DNA of 64,000 nucleotides from Prorocentrum cordatum (GCA_963575745.1 CAUYUJ010018325.1:118361-182360), one strand, 5' to 3'. Numbered from the stretch's first letter, positions 52,618 through 63,714 are shown. Numbers and translations are program-made. The notes: generated from the sequence alone by a model not told the origin.

Positions 52618-55499
52618 ATGCCAGCTCGCCGCGGCCGCGGCGACGCCCAGGATGTCCTGCCCAGGTTTCTGTCTTGTCTGCGCGAATTCGAGGGGTGCCC
52701 GCGGCGGGCCCCCAGCGACCAGCACGCCGGCGCGAAACAGTGCGTGGCGGAATTGGCTCGCGCAGCGCAGGCTGATTTTGATTTAGGTCTCCTTCGCGGA
52801 AGCGGGGGCGATGTGGCAGGGCCCCCATCCAAACCGATCAAGACCCGCGGGCAGTTGATGAATCCCCTGGCCCATTTCAAGCGCAGGTGCGCCATGGAGG
52901 AGGCCGCCTTGAGGAGCACGACAGCGAAGAAGCAGGGTGGTCGCATACATAATACGCGGCGCATCCGAGCAGGCCTTAGCGACCCCAACGCTACAGCACA
53001 AAGCATATCGACCTTTTGCCGCGACTTCCCAGAGGAGGAGACTGCGAACATCTCCGCCGAGAGTGTCAATGTCGTGCGCGATTGTTTCGCTGAAATCCTG
53101 AAAGAGCAACGGCTGCAGCAGATCGCCATGCGCGTCGTCGGCACGGGCGCGGAGAGTTCGCGAACTCGGTCAGACGTTTCAAATACTTACTCCACGATTA
53201 CACGGAGGAATATGCTCTCAGCCTTCGGCGGTGCACAGTGCACCGGTTGGGTTTTGCCGAGGCCGCCGCAGATGCCCCGCGTCGCCGCCAGCGCTGGCAC
53301 GGCGACGGCGTGATCCCTGATGATGTGCGCGAGTTCTTCGACGGGGGCTTGGCGGAGGCATCGCGCGTTCTTCGCGGCGCAGGGGCGCCCGATGCTGCTC
53401 GGGCCGAGGCCTTCTTGATCTTGCACAGGCGTTTGGTTAAAGTCGAAGAGAAGCCCATCGTAACGCGCTTCTTTCTCTTCACCTCGTGCATCGGGAAACT
53501 CTTACCCATGCATTTGTCGGGGCTGCCCCGAGAGGCGTTTCAACTTGTGCACGCGAAGGCTAACGCTGAGAATAGCAAGCGGGAGGCAAGGTTTTGGGCG
53601 TGGTTTGGCGACGGGGCGACAATGGGCAAGCTGAAGATTGCTGCTCTGGCCCTGCGGAACACTCACCTGGCCGCGTCCATTACCGCCCAGGTTCGGGCTG
53701 ATAAAGGGGCCGACTCTAGTGAGGCTTGGCAAGCGCGAAGTCCAGACGCGGACGTCGGAGCTCCTCTCAGATGTGTTGGGGTTGCTGCACCTCCACGAGT
53801 CGCTGAACCTCACGCTCGCGACGTTCCGTCTCCTCGTGACCACGGCCCACGTCTGCGTGCGCCTTCAGGAATGCGACGCCTACCCCACGGCGTTATGGAA
53901 GTTGTCCAAAGTGCACAATCCGACGTCGTACTCCAGGTGCCAGGAGGAGTTCTTGGCAGCTGAGGAGGTGTCCCATGGATGTCGGCTATTCCCTGCCCGT
54001 CCGACGCCGTGCGGAGTCGGCGGGGTCGCATCCTCAGCAGACCGACTACTTGTCTTCCCCGGCCGTGCAGGCCGAAATTGACAGCCTGTTCACTAACGCC
54101 TCTGCCACTAGCCTGGGCGCGGAGAGGAAGCATTTTGTCGACAAGCAAAACGAAGGGCGCAGGGGGGTTCGAGTGGCGACTGTTGCGAGGGCCAGCCGCA
54201 ACTCTATCTTGAGGGCGCACAGGAAGGAGCGAGGGAAGCACGTTGACAGCGTCATCAAGTTGAAGAAGCGGTTCCTGAAGCAGAGGCGCGTGACGGGCCC
54301 CGCCCTTGCCCTGAAGGAGCGCCCCGACTTGCTCGCTCGGGGTCGGGGCCACTTGTTGTGTGCGTGTGTGTGCGTGTGTGTGTGTGTGTGTGTGGGGGGG
54401 GGGGGGGGGCGACGCACCCGAAGAAGCGGCGAAGCAGTTCACGTCGGAAGGGGGCACAGAGGAGATGCGCAAGTACATCGAAGAACGCGGCTTGACGGAG
54501 AGGGCGGCCCGCATGAGGGGACAGGCCAATGAATCTCTAAACGAGGGCGTGAACGAGTCTCCGCTCACGAACGCTGGTTGGCTGCGATGGATAGAGAAGC
54601 ACGAGGCCGAGTTTACAGAGAAGCTCAAAACGAGCACGGCGTCTCGGCGGGCAATCTCCAAGAGATTGCACCAGGGGGGGCCGCTGCCTGCCGAGCGCAG
54701 GTTGCAAGCTTCGACGCCCGCCCAACCCGCTTTCCCGCGGGTCGAGAAGCTGCGGCAATCCAAGCGCGGGGGTTTTTGACCTTCGCACTCGCGACAGGGC
54801 GCGGACACTTTTTAGTTGCACCCTGATGGTGTGCGTCTGGGGCATGCTTTTAAAGCCTGGCGTGGAGGCGCCGGGGGGGGCGCATCTTTGCGCTGGAATT
54901 CAAACGACTGTTTTGTGACATCTTCCAACCGATCGAGCTCATCATCGCCGCGTTCCCGGATGTGAATGAGGATTGCGCAGTTTTCCTCGACGCTTTTTAA
55001 GTGGTCCGCTTCCAGGACAGGCCCGTTCTCACAATAGAAAAGACGTTCGAAATTGAGCTTCGGCCGCCTGCGCCCCGGGCAAAGCGCGGCCCCGACGAGG
55101 GGGGGGGTCGACGGGTGGCCCGAGGACGAGTCTGCGAGCGAGTCCGAGGTGCAGTCCCTGGTGTCTGACGTTGATTCGCAGATGGATGCCGCGCTGGACG
55201 AGTCTGAAGGAGGCGGCGCCTCTGGTGACGAGCGCCGCGACGAACCCGACGCCGACGAGTCTGCAGAGGAAGGCGCAGAGAAACCCGCTCCCAGGGCGCC
55301 GAAGGGCTCGCGCGCGCTGGAGACGTCTGGGCATTTCACCCTCGCCCAACACCATCAGTTCTCGGACTGCAGAATTATTATGAACAAGCGCTGGGTGCAC
55401 CTCTTGGGAAACAAGCTCCGCGGCAAAACTTCAGATTCGCCGTTGCGACGGGGCGTTGACGCCCTGGGGCAAGCCCGTCGCAACGACCCTCGCTCTTAG
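52618..55499 (+). pseudogene. Long uncharacterised gene with serial frame changes
   Basis: Successive open segments read like one protein. Frame 1 (52618-53155): KPIKTRGQLMNPLAHFKRRC, EEETANISAESVNVVRDCFA. Frame 3 (53155-53760): EFANSVRRFKYLLHDYTEEY, VTRFFLFTSCIGKLLPMHLS, NSKREARFWAWFGDGATMGK. Frame 1 (to about 53970): TSELLSDVLGLLHLHESLNL. Frame 2 (53975-54355): ASATSLGAERKHFVDKQNEG and VARASRNSILRAHRKER. A TG repeat and a G17 run (54391-54407) then break it. Frame 3 resumes (54410-54779). Frame 2 (54881-55095): FALEFKRLFCDIFQPIELII, stopped by TAA at 54998. Frame 3 (55100-55499): acidic ESEVQSLVSDVDSQMDAALD, then HHQFSDCRIIMNKRWVHLLG. No family is recognised. Several breaks fall on homopolymer G runs, so error and decay both remain possible. 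Confidence 0.5.
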
Positions 55500-55679
55500 A
55501 GCGCGGGCTGTCGGGCGGTCGGATCGCGCGAGTTTTTTCGCGAGCGGCGCCCGCAGTCGCTTGCGCCGCGACGAGGCAGCTCGCTTGAAATCAGATTTGG
55601 CCCGAGTAGGGGGCGGAGCCCTCAGCGCCGGGCAGAAGGCTGCCGATGACGCCATTGCCAAATGGTTCCCGCGCGCCCT

Positions 55680-55800
55680 CCTGCCATAGTGGGGGAGAGA
55701 GAGAAAAGAGGAGGGGCAGGAGGAGGAGGAGGAGGAGGAGGGGGGGGAAGAGGGGGAGGAGGGGGAGGAAAAGGAGGAGGAGGAGGAGGAGGGCGAACAT
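55680..55800. repeat. GGA microsatellite
   Basis: GGAGGAGGA tract with GGGGGG interruptions, 180 bases after the broken gene. Confidence 0.9.
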
Positions 55801-56084
55801 AACCAGGAGGAGGGGGGCAGGAGGAGGACAGGAGCGTTACGACGACGAGCGTTGCGAGGAGGGAGGGCCGCCAAGGACATCCGAAGGCCCCCGAGGGCTT
55901 CCGAGGGCTCTCCACGGGCTCCGAGGAGGAGAGGGGGCCAGCCCGTCGCAACGCCATCGGTTTGGGGCCGGCTGCGGGGCTGAGGCGACCCACCAATGGT
56001 TATGTTTTTTTGTTGTTTTTTGTTTTTGGTCGGTCCTGTTATCGGCCTCCGGGGCCGGGTTGTCGGCCCCCGGGGGCCGAGGAG

Positions 56085-56305
56085 AGGAGGGGGGCGAGGA
56101 GGAGGAGGAGGAGGAGGAGGAGGAGGAGGAGGGGCAGGAGGAGGAGGAGGAGGAGGAGAAGGAGGAAGGGGAGGAGGAGGAGGGGGAGGAGGAGGAGGAG
56201 GAGGAGGAGGAGGAGGACGGGGCGGAGGAGGAGGAGGAAGAGGAGGAGGAGGAGGAGGAGGAGGAGCAGGGAGAGGAGGAGGAAGAGGAAGAGGAAGAAA
56301 ATGGA
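56085..56305. repeat. GGA microsatellite
   Basis: GGAGGAGGA tract with GAAGAGGAAG interruptions near its right end. 56310-56890 is low-copy with TGGAAAATAGCGGAAACAG-like motifs and no supported gene. Confidence 0.95.
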
Positions 56306-56895
56306 ATTCACGGCAAGGCGGAGGGGGAGGCAATAGCAGTTTTAAAGGCTGTAATTTCCAGTATGTCCTATTGTTGTCCATTGTTTCCCGTTATGTAAAT
56401 TGATATCCCGGCGTTTCCGAGTCTTCCGGCCGAGAATCAAGAAATGCATGGAAATCTAGGTAAATAGTTGGGAAATAGTAGTCAATAGTGGAAAATAGCG
56501 GAAACAGTGGGACATATTCTCGCGCGGCTGTCTTGGAAACGTTGGACATCTTGGACCTGCGGGGAATAGTGGGTCCAGGCAGCGGGCTCCTCCGCGCGTT
56601 CAGGCATTGAAGTCACCCGCAGGGGCGCAGAGACAAGCGAGCTCCTGGAGCCAGAAATCCTCCGTGCGTTTGCAACGAAAGCCCCCGACACATAAGGCCC
56701 CCAAAAACACACGTGCAATCATTGTTCGGGGAACCGCCCGAGACTCTCGCAAGGGGACCGCCGTCCCGCCCCCTTTCTCTCCATTGCCCCTTGCTTCCCC
56801 CCCTCCGCAGCCGTTTTGGCCCAAGGATGCGCCGCGCGAGTTGGCCGTCGTTCTCTCGAGGCCCGGCCTCGAGGACGGCCTGATCGATCCTGGTC

Positions 56896-57342
56896 ATGTC
56901 GGCGGCCTTCGCGACCTCCCGCGCTCGCGTTGGCCCAGCTATGTCCGACGTCTTGTCCCTCTTCCTCCGAAGCCGTGTTGGCCCAGTTGTGTCCGACGTA
57001 GAAGCAGACCCCGCGGCCGAGCTTGAGGAGGGGCCCGTGGACCTCGTCGCGGCGCCCGAGGAACTCCAGCGGAGGGCTGCGCTCAAAGCTGCGGCCGCGG
57101 AGCGCCAAGCGAAGCTCAAGCAACTCGCGGTGGCCCGGCTTCACGAGGCACTGCGCAGCAGGGGCGCGAAAGGGGCGCAGGAGGAGGCGGCGCGGTGCAA
57201 GACGCAGAAGATTCTAGGGAAAGGCGACCTGGTAATGCTGAAGGACGCGTTGCTTGACTTGGACCTGGAAGGCAGGGTCCTGTTGTCGGCCTCCGGGGGC
57301 CGCCGTCGTGCCCCAGGGCCGCCGCAAACCGATCTGGTGTGA
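56896..57342 (+). CDS. Uncharacterised 148-aa fragment
   Basis: ATG frame to TGA. A helical, charged core (EELQRRAALKAAAAERQAKL, ARLHEALRSRGAKGAQEEAA) is followed by LGKGDLVMLKDALLDLDLEG. Third-position GC bias suggests coding. It may be an exon of the 57.6-60.0 kb gene: a pyrimidine-rich tract ending CTTCGGCAG (57501-57509) separates them. No family recognised. Confidence 0.45.
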   Translation: MSAAFATSRARVGPAMSDVLSLFLRSRVGPVVSDVEADPAAELEEGPVDLVAAPEELQRRAALKAAAAERQAKLKQLAVARLHEALRSRGAKGAQEEAARCKTQKILGKGDLVMLKDALLDLDLEGRVLLSASGGRRRAPGPPQTDLV

Positions 57343-57595
57343 AAAACTGCGTCGCATGGGCCTCGGTAGGGGCCCGGGCCCGGGGGCCCATTCTGAGATC
57401 GAGTTTGGCGTCCCCCCCCTCCTGGCCGATTTTCTGGGGGCCCCTCCAACGCGCAGCCCCTCCCCTTCTCCTCCTCGTCTTCCTCCTCCTCCGCCCCCTC
57501 ACTTCGGCAGCTGATCTTGCTCATCTGCGTGCCCGCATAAGGGCTCTCTGCGATTCCTGCCCAGTGCGCGGCCGTGGCGGCCCCAGCCAGGCGAC

Positions 57596-59974
57596 ATGGC
57601 CGGCCTCAACGAGAGCGTCGGGGCCCGCTTGGAGGCTGCGAGGGCCGGCCGGCGAGGCCCAGGGCCCGACGGAGGCGCAACGCAACGGTGCCACGGAACA
57701 ACTCCAGGCTTGGAACCGCCCGGACCACCCAAGCAGCGCGGGGATGGGTTTCAATCTTCTGCGCCGCTGCTGCCGTGCTTGGCCCGGGCGGCCGCGCGAC
57801 GCAGCGCATGAAGAACTATGCCGCGAGCGTCCGCCACGCCATGGCGTTGGAAAGGCTGTATTGGGTGGTGCCCAATTGCAATTTGTCGGAGCTCCCGGAC
57901 ATGGCCCCCGACCTCCGCGCGGCGATCGTGGACCCCGCAAGCGTCCCCGACCACTTCAGGAACCTCTTGGAAACCAACTTCGCGGTGGGGGTTGGGCAGG
58001 CTAAGATGGCCGTGATCCTGGAGCGGAGGGCGCCAGGTGCCGAGGCGCTGCCGGCCCGTCCTGCGGCGGACCCGCCGGGCCCCCGCGGCGACGTGGCGGG
58101 CGCTTCGGGGGCGGCGCCGGCCAGCGCGCAGCCGGCCGCCGCGGGCCCCCCTGCCGCCGCCGAGGCCGACTCTTCGGCGCGCGGAACCAGGCGCAAGGTG
58201 ACTCGGCAAAAGTCGGACCCTTCAGAAGACGAAGCCCAGGTGCTCCAGAAGACCAAGGCGCGCGCCGTGGACGCGATCAAAGCAGGGAGGCTGTACAGCC
58301 CTTCCCTGAACGACTCGAAGTGCGCGGAGTTCTGGGCGCGGCAGGCCACGGACCATAAGAGCGCGGCCATGGATTTACGGAGCCGTCCCAGGAGTTCAAG
58401 GACTTCTACAAGTTCATCATTGTCTCCCTGAGGCAGCACGAATGCCTGCCCGTCCTGCGCCACTTCGCGCAGCAGTTCGCGAGAGTCCACGACGCGCCGC
58501 CGCAGCGGCTGCCAGAGTGGTCTCAAGGAGTGCTGAACTTGAGCAAGCGGCACGAGGACCCAACTGCGCCGCGCTCGGCTGCCGTCCAGTGGAAGCAGTC
58601 CGAGAAGTCATGCTCTTGCACCTTGTACATGGAGTTCCTGGAGGCAGACTTCAGAGGAAGGTGGCCGACCTGAGGGAGTGCGCGCACATGCACGCGAAGA
58701 CCGACGGCGAGACCGTGGACGTCGCGGAGGAGCTCGCGAAAGAGGCGACGGCCGCTGCGGACAGGGAAGAGCTGGGCACGGTGATGAGCGTTTACGGCAA
58801 CGCGTCGGACATCGAGAAGACATCGTTCCTGCTCCACGGGCCGAACATGGAGGTGCTCCAGAAGTGGGGCCCGGGCGACCCTCGCCTGGGACTGCGGGCT
58901 CTGGCCCGCCACGCCGGCAAGTTCAACGGCCAGCGGTGCGGCGATGTGGCCGTGGCTTTGTCGGCGCTGCCGGTGGGCGCGAGCGTCGCCACCAGAATCG
59001 CGGACCCCCTGGTGAAGCCCGTGGTGGAGCAATTCCTCGTCGCGATCTCGGGCCCTCTCGCTGCGGCCGACCCCGGGTTCCGCGTCGTGACCGAGGCCGT
59101 CGCCTTGGAGACGCTCCAGTGGAAGTGCGGCTTTGTCGGCGAGCCGGCGGCCGCTGGCGCTGCGACGGCGACGGACCCCCTCGACGAGATGAACTTGGCT
59201 GACGCCCATGAGAAGCACGCCGCTCTGATGAAGATCCCAGGGCCGATTCCGATTGTCAAGAAGCTCGCCAAGGTTGAGGGGGCGCGCGCAGTGCGCCGCA
59301 TCGCAGACTGCCAGGACAAGCAGCGCGAGATGGCGGAGGCACTAGCAGCCGCCCAGGGCACTTCGGACGACAAGTCGAACAAGGCGAAGCCGCTGGCGTC
59401 GGCGCTGCGCGCGAGGCCGAAGACGTTGGCGAAGCCAGCGGCCGCTGGCGTTGCGACGGCGGCGGGGGCGGCGGGAGCTGGCGCGGTGGAAGAGCCAAAG
59501 GCCGCTGGCGCGGGGGCCGAGGAGGCGGAGGGTGGCGGTGCGGCACCGGGCGAGGCTGGCGAGGCGACGGACACGCCGTTCGAGGTGGGTGACAAGGTGG
59601 TTGTAGACACCAGGAAGAAGGTATACAGGGGCTACAAGGGGCAGGTCGTGAAGGTTCACACGAGATCGAAAAAGTGCACGGTGAAGATGCTGAACGGCCC
59701 AACGCAGGGCAAGGATCCCGAGGGCACGCGCAAGTTCGAGTGGGCGAAGCTGACGCAGGTGGATGCTGCGGGTGCTGCTGGCCCATTCTCTGGGCTCGCG
59801 CCAGCGGCAGGCTCGGGCGGCAAGAAGCGCAAGAGCAAGGGCCCCTCTGGCGAGAAGCACGGCGGCAAGAAGCCCAAGAGCAAGGGCCCGCTGGGCGAGG
59901 GTGGCGACGCCGATGCGCAGGGCCAGAGTCTCGTCGATCAGCTGCACAGCGACGCCGTTGAGCAGTGCGAGTGA
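57596..59974 (+). CDS. Uncharacterised gene with KOW-like/basic C-terminus, several frame changes
   Basis: Stop-free coding-like segments in changing frames. MAGLNESVGARLEAARAG (57596, frame 2); EAQGPTEAQRNGATEQLQAW (frame 3); RMKNYAASVRHAMALERLYW to ARQATDHKSAAMDL (57805-58379, frame 1); EPSQEFKDFYKFIIVSLRQH, HFAQQFARVHDAPPQRLPEW, CTLYMEFLEADF (58380-58650, frame 3); KVADLRECAHMHAKTDGETV to the end (58660-59974, frame 2). The C-terminal part has a KOW-like stretch, VGDKVVVDTRKKVYRGYKGQ with VVKVHTRSKKCTVKMLNGPT, then Lys-rich nuclear-localisation-like repeats (GGKKRKSKGPSGEKHGGKKP). KOW modules occur in ribosomal and transcription factors and bind RNA or protein; the function here is unknown. 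The last ORF alone is 510 codons. Absence of nonsense codons within segments favours indel errors or a young pseudogene. Confidence 0.6.
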
Positions 59975-60149
59975 GAGATCGCAGGGCCCGGGGCTAAAGC
60001 GAGGCCGGCGTGCGCCCAGCTAGCTTTTTGTTTGCTCTGAGTCCGGGCGCGAGGCCGTTCGGGAACGCCAGGGCCAGAATCAGTCCAGCTAGTTAGTTTT
60101 GCGGAGTTTGGCGGTGGCACCAGCAGGACGGAGGAGGGCTCGGCTGCGT

Positions 60150-60660
60150 GGTCAGAGAAAAATCTAGCGAACGGGCCCCAGCCACGACGTTCTCGTCGCA
60201 AGGCCCTTTGGCCCCGCCCTCTCCCCCGCTCCTCTTCCGCTCTGTTCCCCCCCCCCCCCCTTCCTCTTCTCAAACCTCCCCTGCACCCCCTTCCCCCCCC
60301 CTCTTCTTCGCCCCCCCCCCCCCCCCCCCCCCTGCAATTCATCCCGAAAGGCCCCAGCTTTGTCTTAATGCACGGCGTTCGCGTCGAGCGAGGGCGCGGG
60401 AGGGGGGTGCCCCGTCGCTGCTTCCTTTGGCCCCCCCCATCGCCGATCCGCCTCGTCCAAGGCGCCTCGTGGACCTCCGGGGGCGAGTCGAGACGGCCCC
60501 GGGAGGCGAAGGCTCCAGATGGGGGCCGAGACGCCCAGGCGCTCTGGCGAGGAAGAAGCCCGGCAGCAGGGCCAGGGCAGGAGGAGGGGGGGGGAGGAGG
60601 AGAGGGGGGGAGGAGTAACAGGAGGAGAGGGAGGGAAGAGGATGAGGAAGAGGAGGACGA
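60150..60660. other. C-tracts and GGA tract, no gene
   Basis: C runs at about 60248-60262 and 60305-60334, then GGGGGGAGGAGGA (60580-60660). ORFs on both strands are Pro/Ser or Arg/Gly-rich only. Confidence 0.6.
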
Positions 60661-60676
60661 GGACGAGGACCAGATG

Positions 60677-60698
60677 ACCGTGGCCATTTTGGGTCGAG
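60677..60698 (+). other. Possible relic spliced-leader sequence
   Basis: ACCGTGGCCATTTTGG then GTCGAG agrees at 19 of 22 positions with the conserved dinoflagellate spliced leader (D-CCGTAGCCATTTTGG then CTCAAG). Relic leaders mark genes re-inserted from mature mRNA. There is no GT donor after it, so it is not a functional SL RNA gene. Confidence 0.35.
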
Positions 60699-60912
60699 CC
60701 TTGGCTTGGCGCGGGCGCGGGCCCACCGGTAGCAACTGCCCGCTCGCTCGCGCGAGCCGCGGGCGCGGGTCGTCGTGCAGGGCGGCGCCCTCTGTCGCGC
60801 GGCATTCGCTCCGATTGCTTCTTGTTTCCAATTATTCAGCTTTATTTCGACGAGGCTGGGCTTATCTGATGCCTCCATGCATTTGGAACTTAACTTCAGC
60901 ATGTAGCATCGT

Positions 60913-61310
60913 TTGTTCGAGAGGGTGACGCATTCGCCGCAAGACCTGCTCGGCGGCCTCCGCCAGCTCCAATCCGAGCTCGACGCGCGCGCCGCGCAGT
61001 ACGGTTTTCCGCCTAAGCCGAAGCTGCCGGCGCTGATGGCGCTGGATGGCGCAGCCGCTGGCGGGCGCCATCAGCCGGGGCCCGACGGGCCAAGCGGAGC
61101 GCCGGAGGTGCCCTTGCTGAAGGCGGACTCGCCAACAGGCTCGCCGAGCCCGCGCCCTCGGAAGTGGAGCAGGGGACGCAGCGTGCCAAGCGGCGGAGCA
61201 GGCGCGGGCGCCGCGGCGGCCGGGGCCTCCGCAGCCGAGCCGGGCGCTGGGCCGCCGGGCGCCGGGACCGCCCAGCAGGGGCGCCGGCCTCAAGGAGGAG
61301 CGGGGGCCAA
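60913..61310 (+). CDS. Uncharacterised coding fragment running into the TAC repeat
   Basis: The frame reads VTHSPQDLLGGLRQLQSELD, ARAAQYGFPPKPKLPALMAL, then Gly/Pro/Ala-rich sequence (PDGPSGAPEVPLLKADSPTG) into the TAC microsatellite and assembly gap. The predicted first codon is not a clear ATG (TTG). The 5' third looks helical and coding-like; no family is recognised. It lies 215 bases after the SL-like sequence, which could make it a retrogene fragment. Confidence 0.35.
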
Positions 61311-61311
61311 C

Positions 61312-61366
61312 CACTACTACTACTACGACTACGACTACTACTACTACTACTACTACGACTACTACG

Positions 61367-61400
<34 letters not shown>

Positions 61401-61507
61401 NNNNNNNNNNNNNNNNNNNNNNNNNNNNNNNNNNNNNNNNNNNNNNNNNNNNNNNNNNNNNNNNNNNNNNNNNNNNNNNNNNNNNNNNNNNNNNNNNNNN
61501 CTACTAC

Positions 61508-61567
<60 letters not shown>

Positions 61568-61580
61568 TTACTATGCGTTC
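61312..61580. repeat. TAC/CTA microsatellite with a 100-N assembly gap
   Basis: TACTACTAC on both sides of N at 61401-61500. The exact 100-N length indicates an unsized scaffold gap, so the true repeat length is unknown. Confidence 0.98.
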
Positions 61581-61689
61581 CGCGGGCCCTCGGGCCCCCT
61601 GCCGGGCAGGCTTCCACGCGCGGGGCTGACTGCCGCGGAATGCCGCGCGCGGCCGGGATGCGCCCCAGAAAACCCCGCATCCCTCTCGA

Positions 61690-61730
61690 CGGCGGCGGCG
61701 GCGCCGCCGCCGCCGCCGCCGTCGACGTCG
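61690..61730. repeat. GCC/GGC microsatellite
   Basis: GGCGGCGGCGGCGCC then GCCGCCGCCGCCGCC, a short inverted pair. Confidence 0.7.
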
Positions 61731-61847
61731 CGAGGGCCCCCGAGGGAGTCTTTAGCTTCCGTCAGGGCCCTGAGGTCTGATGCGCCTGAAATTCAAGCGG
61801 CGCCGTGCATTCGCGCGGCGGCACCCCCCGCGGAGGATGAGGTCGAG

Positions 61848-61965
61848 GACGAGGAGGAGGAGGAGGAGGAGGAGGAGGAGGAGGAGGAGGAGGAGGAGGA
61901 GGAGGGGGAGGAGGAGAAGAGGGGGGAGGGGGAGGAGGCGAGGGGGGGAAGGGGGGGGGGTCGGG
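61848..61965. repeat. GGA microsatellite
   Basis: GGAGGAGGA tract passing into GGGGGGAAGGGGGG. Confidence 0.95.
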
Positions 61966-62059
61966 CACGCCGAGGAGATGGCGGAGGAGGAAAAGGAGGA
62001 GCAGTGACGGAGGAAAAGGGGGAAGGAGGACATCCCTGCCGCACTTGTGGTGTGCCGAC

Positions 62060-62815
62060 ATGGGCGACGGTCCCGCGGCCATTCGAGGTCTGTCCGGGTC
62101 TGTCCTGCAGGGGCCTCGTAGGGCCGCAGGGCTTCCGCCCCCTTCCGCTCCCCGCCGCCGCTGCCATTTGGCTCGTGGCATCTCGGTTCAAGGGCGCGCG
62201 GGCCAGCTGCAGCGCCAGCGATCCGCGGGAGGGGTTGTGCCGAAATCGGCGCCGCGTGTCCGCGGCCTCTCGAGGTCTTTCGGGGTCTGTCCTGCAGGGG
62301 CCCTCGTAGGGCCGTGGGGCTTCCGACCCCTCCGACCCCCGATGCTGTTGCCATTCTGGCTCATGGCGTCTCGGCAGCGGTGTGCGCGGGCCAGCTGCGG
62401 CGCCCGCGATCCGCAGGAGGGGTGTGCCGAAACGGGCGTCTGGTCTCCGCGGCCTCTCGAGGTCTTTCGGGGTCTGTCCTGCAGGGGCCCTCGTAGGGCT
62501 GTAGGGCTTCCGCCCCGCCCGCCCCCCGATGCTGTTGCCATTTTGGTCCATGGCATCTCGGCTCAAGGGTGCGCGGGCCAGCTGCGGCGCCCGCGGTCCG
62601 CGGGAGGGACGCGCCGAAATCGGCGTCGGGTCGCTGGGCCTCTCGAGGTCTTTCGGGGTCTGTCCTGCAGGGACCCTCGTAGGGCCGTCGGGCTTCCGCC
62701 CCATCCGCCCCCCGATGCTGTTGCCATTTTGGCCCATTGCATCTCGGCTCTGGGGCGCGGGCCAGTTGCGGCGCCCGCGATCCGCGGGAGGGACGCGCCG
62801 AAATCGGCAGGGCCC
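62060..62815. repeat. 187-bp tandem repeat, four copies
   Basis: TGTCCTGCAGGG occurs at 62101, 62288, 62475 and 62661 (spacing 187, 187, 186). Each unit has CTCGAGGTCTTTCGGGGTC, CCTCGTAGGGC, GATGCTGTTGCCATTYTGG, GGGCCAGCTGCGGCGCCCGC and GCGCCGAAATCGGC. ORFs of about 95-120 codons on both strands repeat with the unit; since 187 is not a multiple of three, they are not one protein. Confidence 0.95.
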
Positions 62816-62819
62816 AGGA

Positions 62820-63714
62820 AGAGGCAGGCCCGACGATTTGCGAGGAACACGTCGGCGGCGCAACATACTTCGTGACCCGCGTGGGTGCCCCTGCGTCAGC
62901 GCCTCCGACCGTGGCCCGTCAACTCGCCCGACAGCTGCGAGCGCGCGACGCCCCCTCGCTCGCGGAGGCGTGGCGCGAGGCGCTCAGCTTGATCGAGCCC
63001 GAGGACGCCGCGGCTGAGGCGCCAGAAAAAGTGTCCATCAGCGCCCTAGGGGCGCCCCGGGGCTGCCACTGCGCGATTGTTCGCACGGGCGCTTCCACGG
63101 CGGCATCGCGCTGGTGCTCGCGGCGCACTGGCCACTGTCCGCGCATGTGCGCCATCCGAGAGAAGTGCGACCTCGATCAGTGCGTGGGCTGGCCGATGCA
63201 GCCCACCAGAGTCGGGGCCGCTGCCTTGCGGGCTGCGGAGCGGGGGCGCCCCAGCTCCCCTGAGCCCGAGCCTCCCGCGCTGCGGGTTAGTCGGCGACGC
63301 AGGGGGCCCCAGCCCGCGAGGGCCGCGACGGGCCCAGCAGAGCGGGCCTCGGCCAGAGGCCGCAGCAGGTCCATGCCCCCGGAGCCGAGGTGCGCGCCGA
63401 GACCCCCGCGAGTCGGAGACGGGGGCGCGGACACCAGCGACGACAATGCGACGCTGAGCGAGTCGGCGGCGAGAGCTGGCGGCCGGGACAGGGCGGCGCC
63501 GAAGGCGAAGGCGACGGCCCGCGTTGTGGCGAGGGCGGCGGCGGCTGCACAAGCGAGGTCCGCGCCCCCGAGGCCGAGCCGCGCGCCGGGCGTGGCGGCG
63601 CCGGAGAGCAGCGCCGCCCGCGCGCCCTCCAGGCCGAGGCCGAGCTGCGCGCGCCGCGCGGCTGTGCCAGCTAGGAACGCCAAAAGTTCAAGTAGCAGTG
63701 GGGCCTCCTCGTAG
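62820..63714 (+). CDS. Uncharacterised Ala/Arg/Pro-rich coding region
   Basis: Open frame with no good ATG, so the start is approximate and may be an exon edge just after the 187-bp repeat. An N-terminal stretch (APPTVARQLARQLRARDAPS, EAWREALSLIEPEDAAAEAP) looks helical. A Cys-containing segment follows: GAPRGCHCAIVRTG, CSRRTGHCPRMCAIREKCDL with DQCVGW (about 63055-63190). The last 150 residues are low-complexity basic (SRPRPSCARRAAVPARN) ending SSSSGASS before TAG. The Cys pattern suggests metal binding or disulphides but matches nothing I recognise. An overlapping minus ORF exists; codon bias favours +. Confidence 0.35.
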
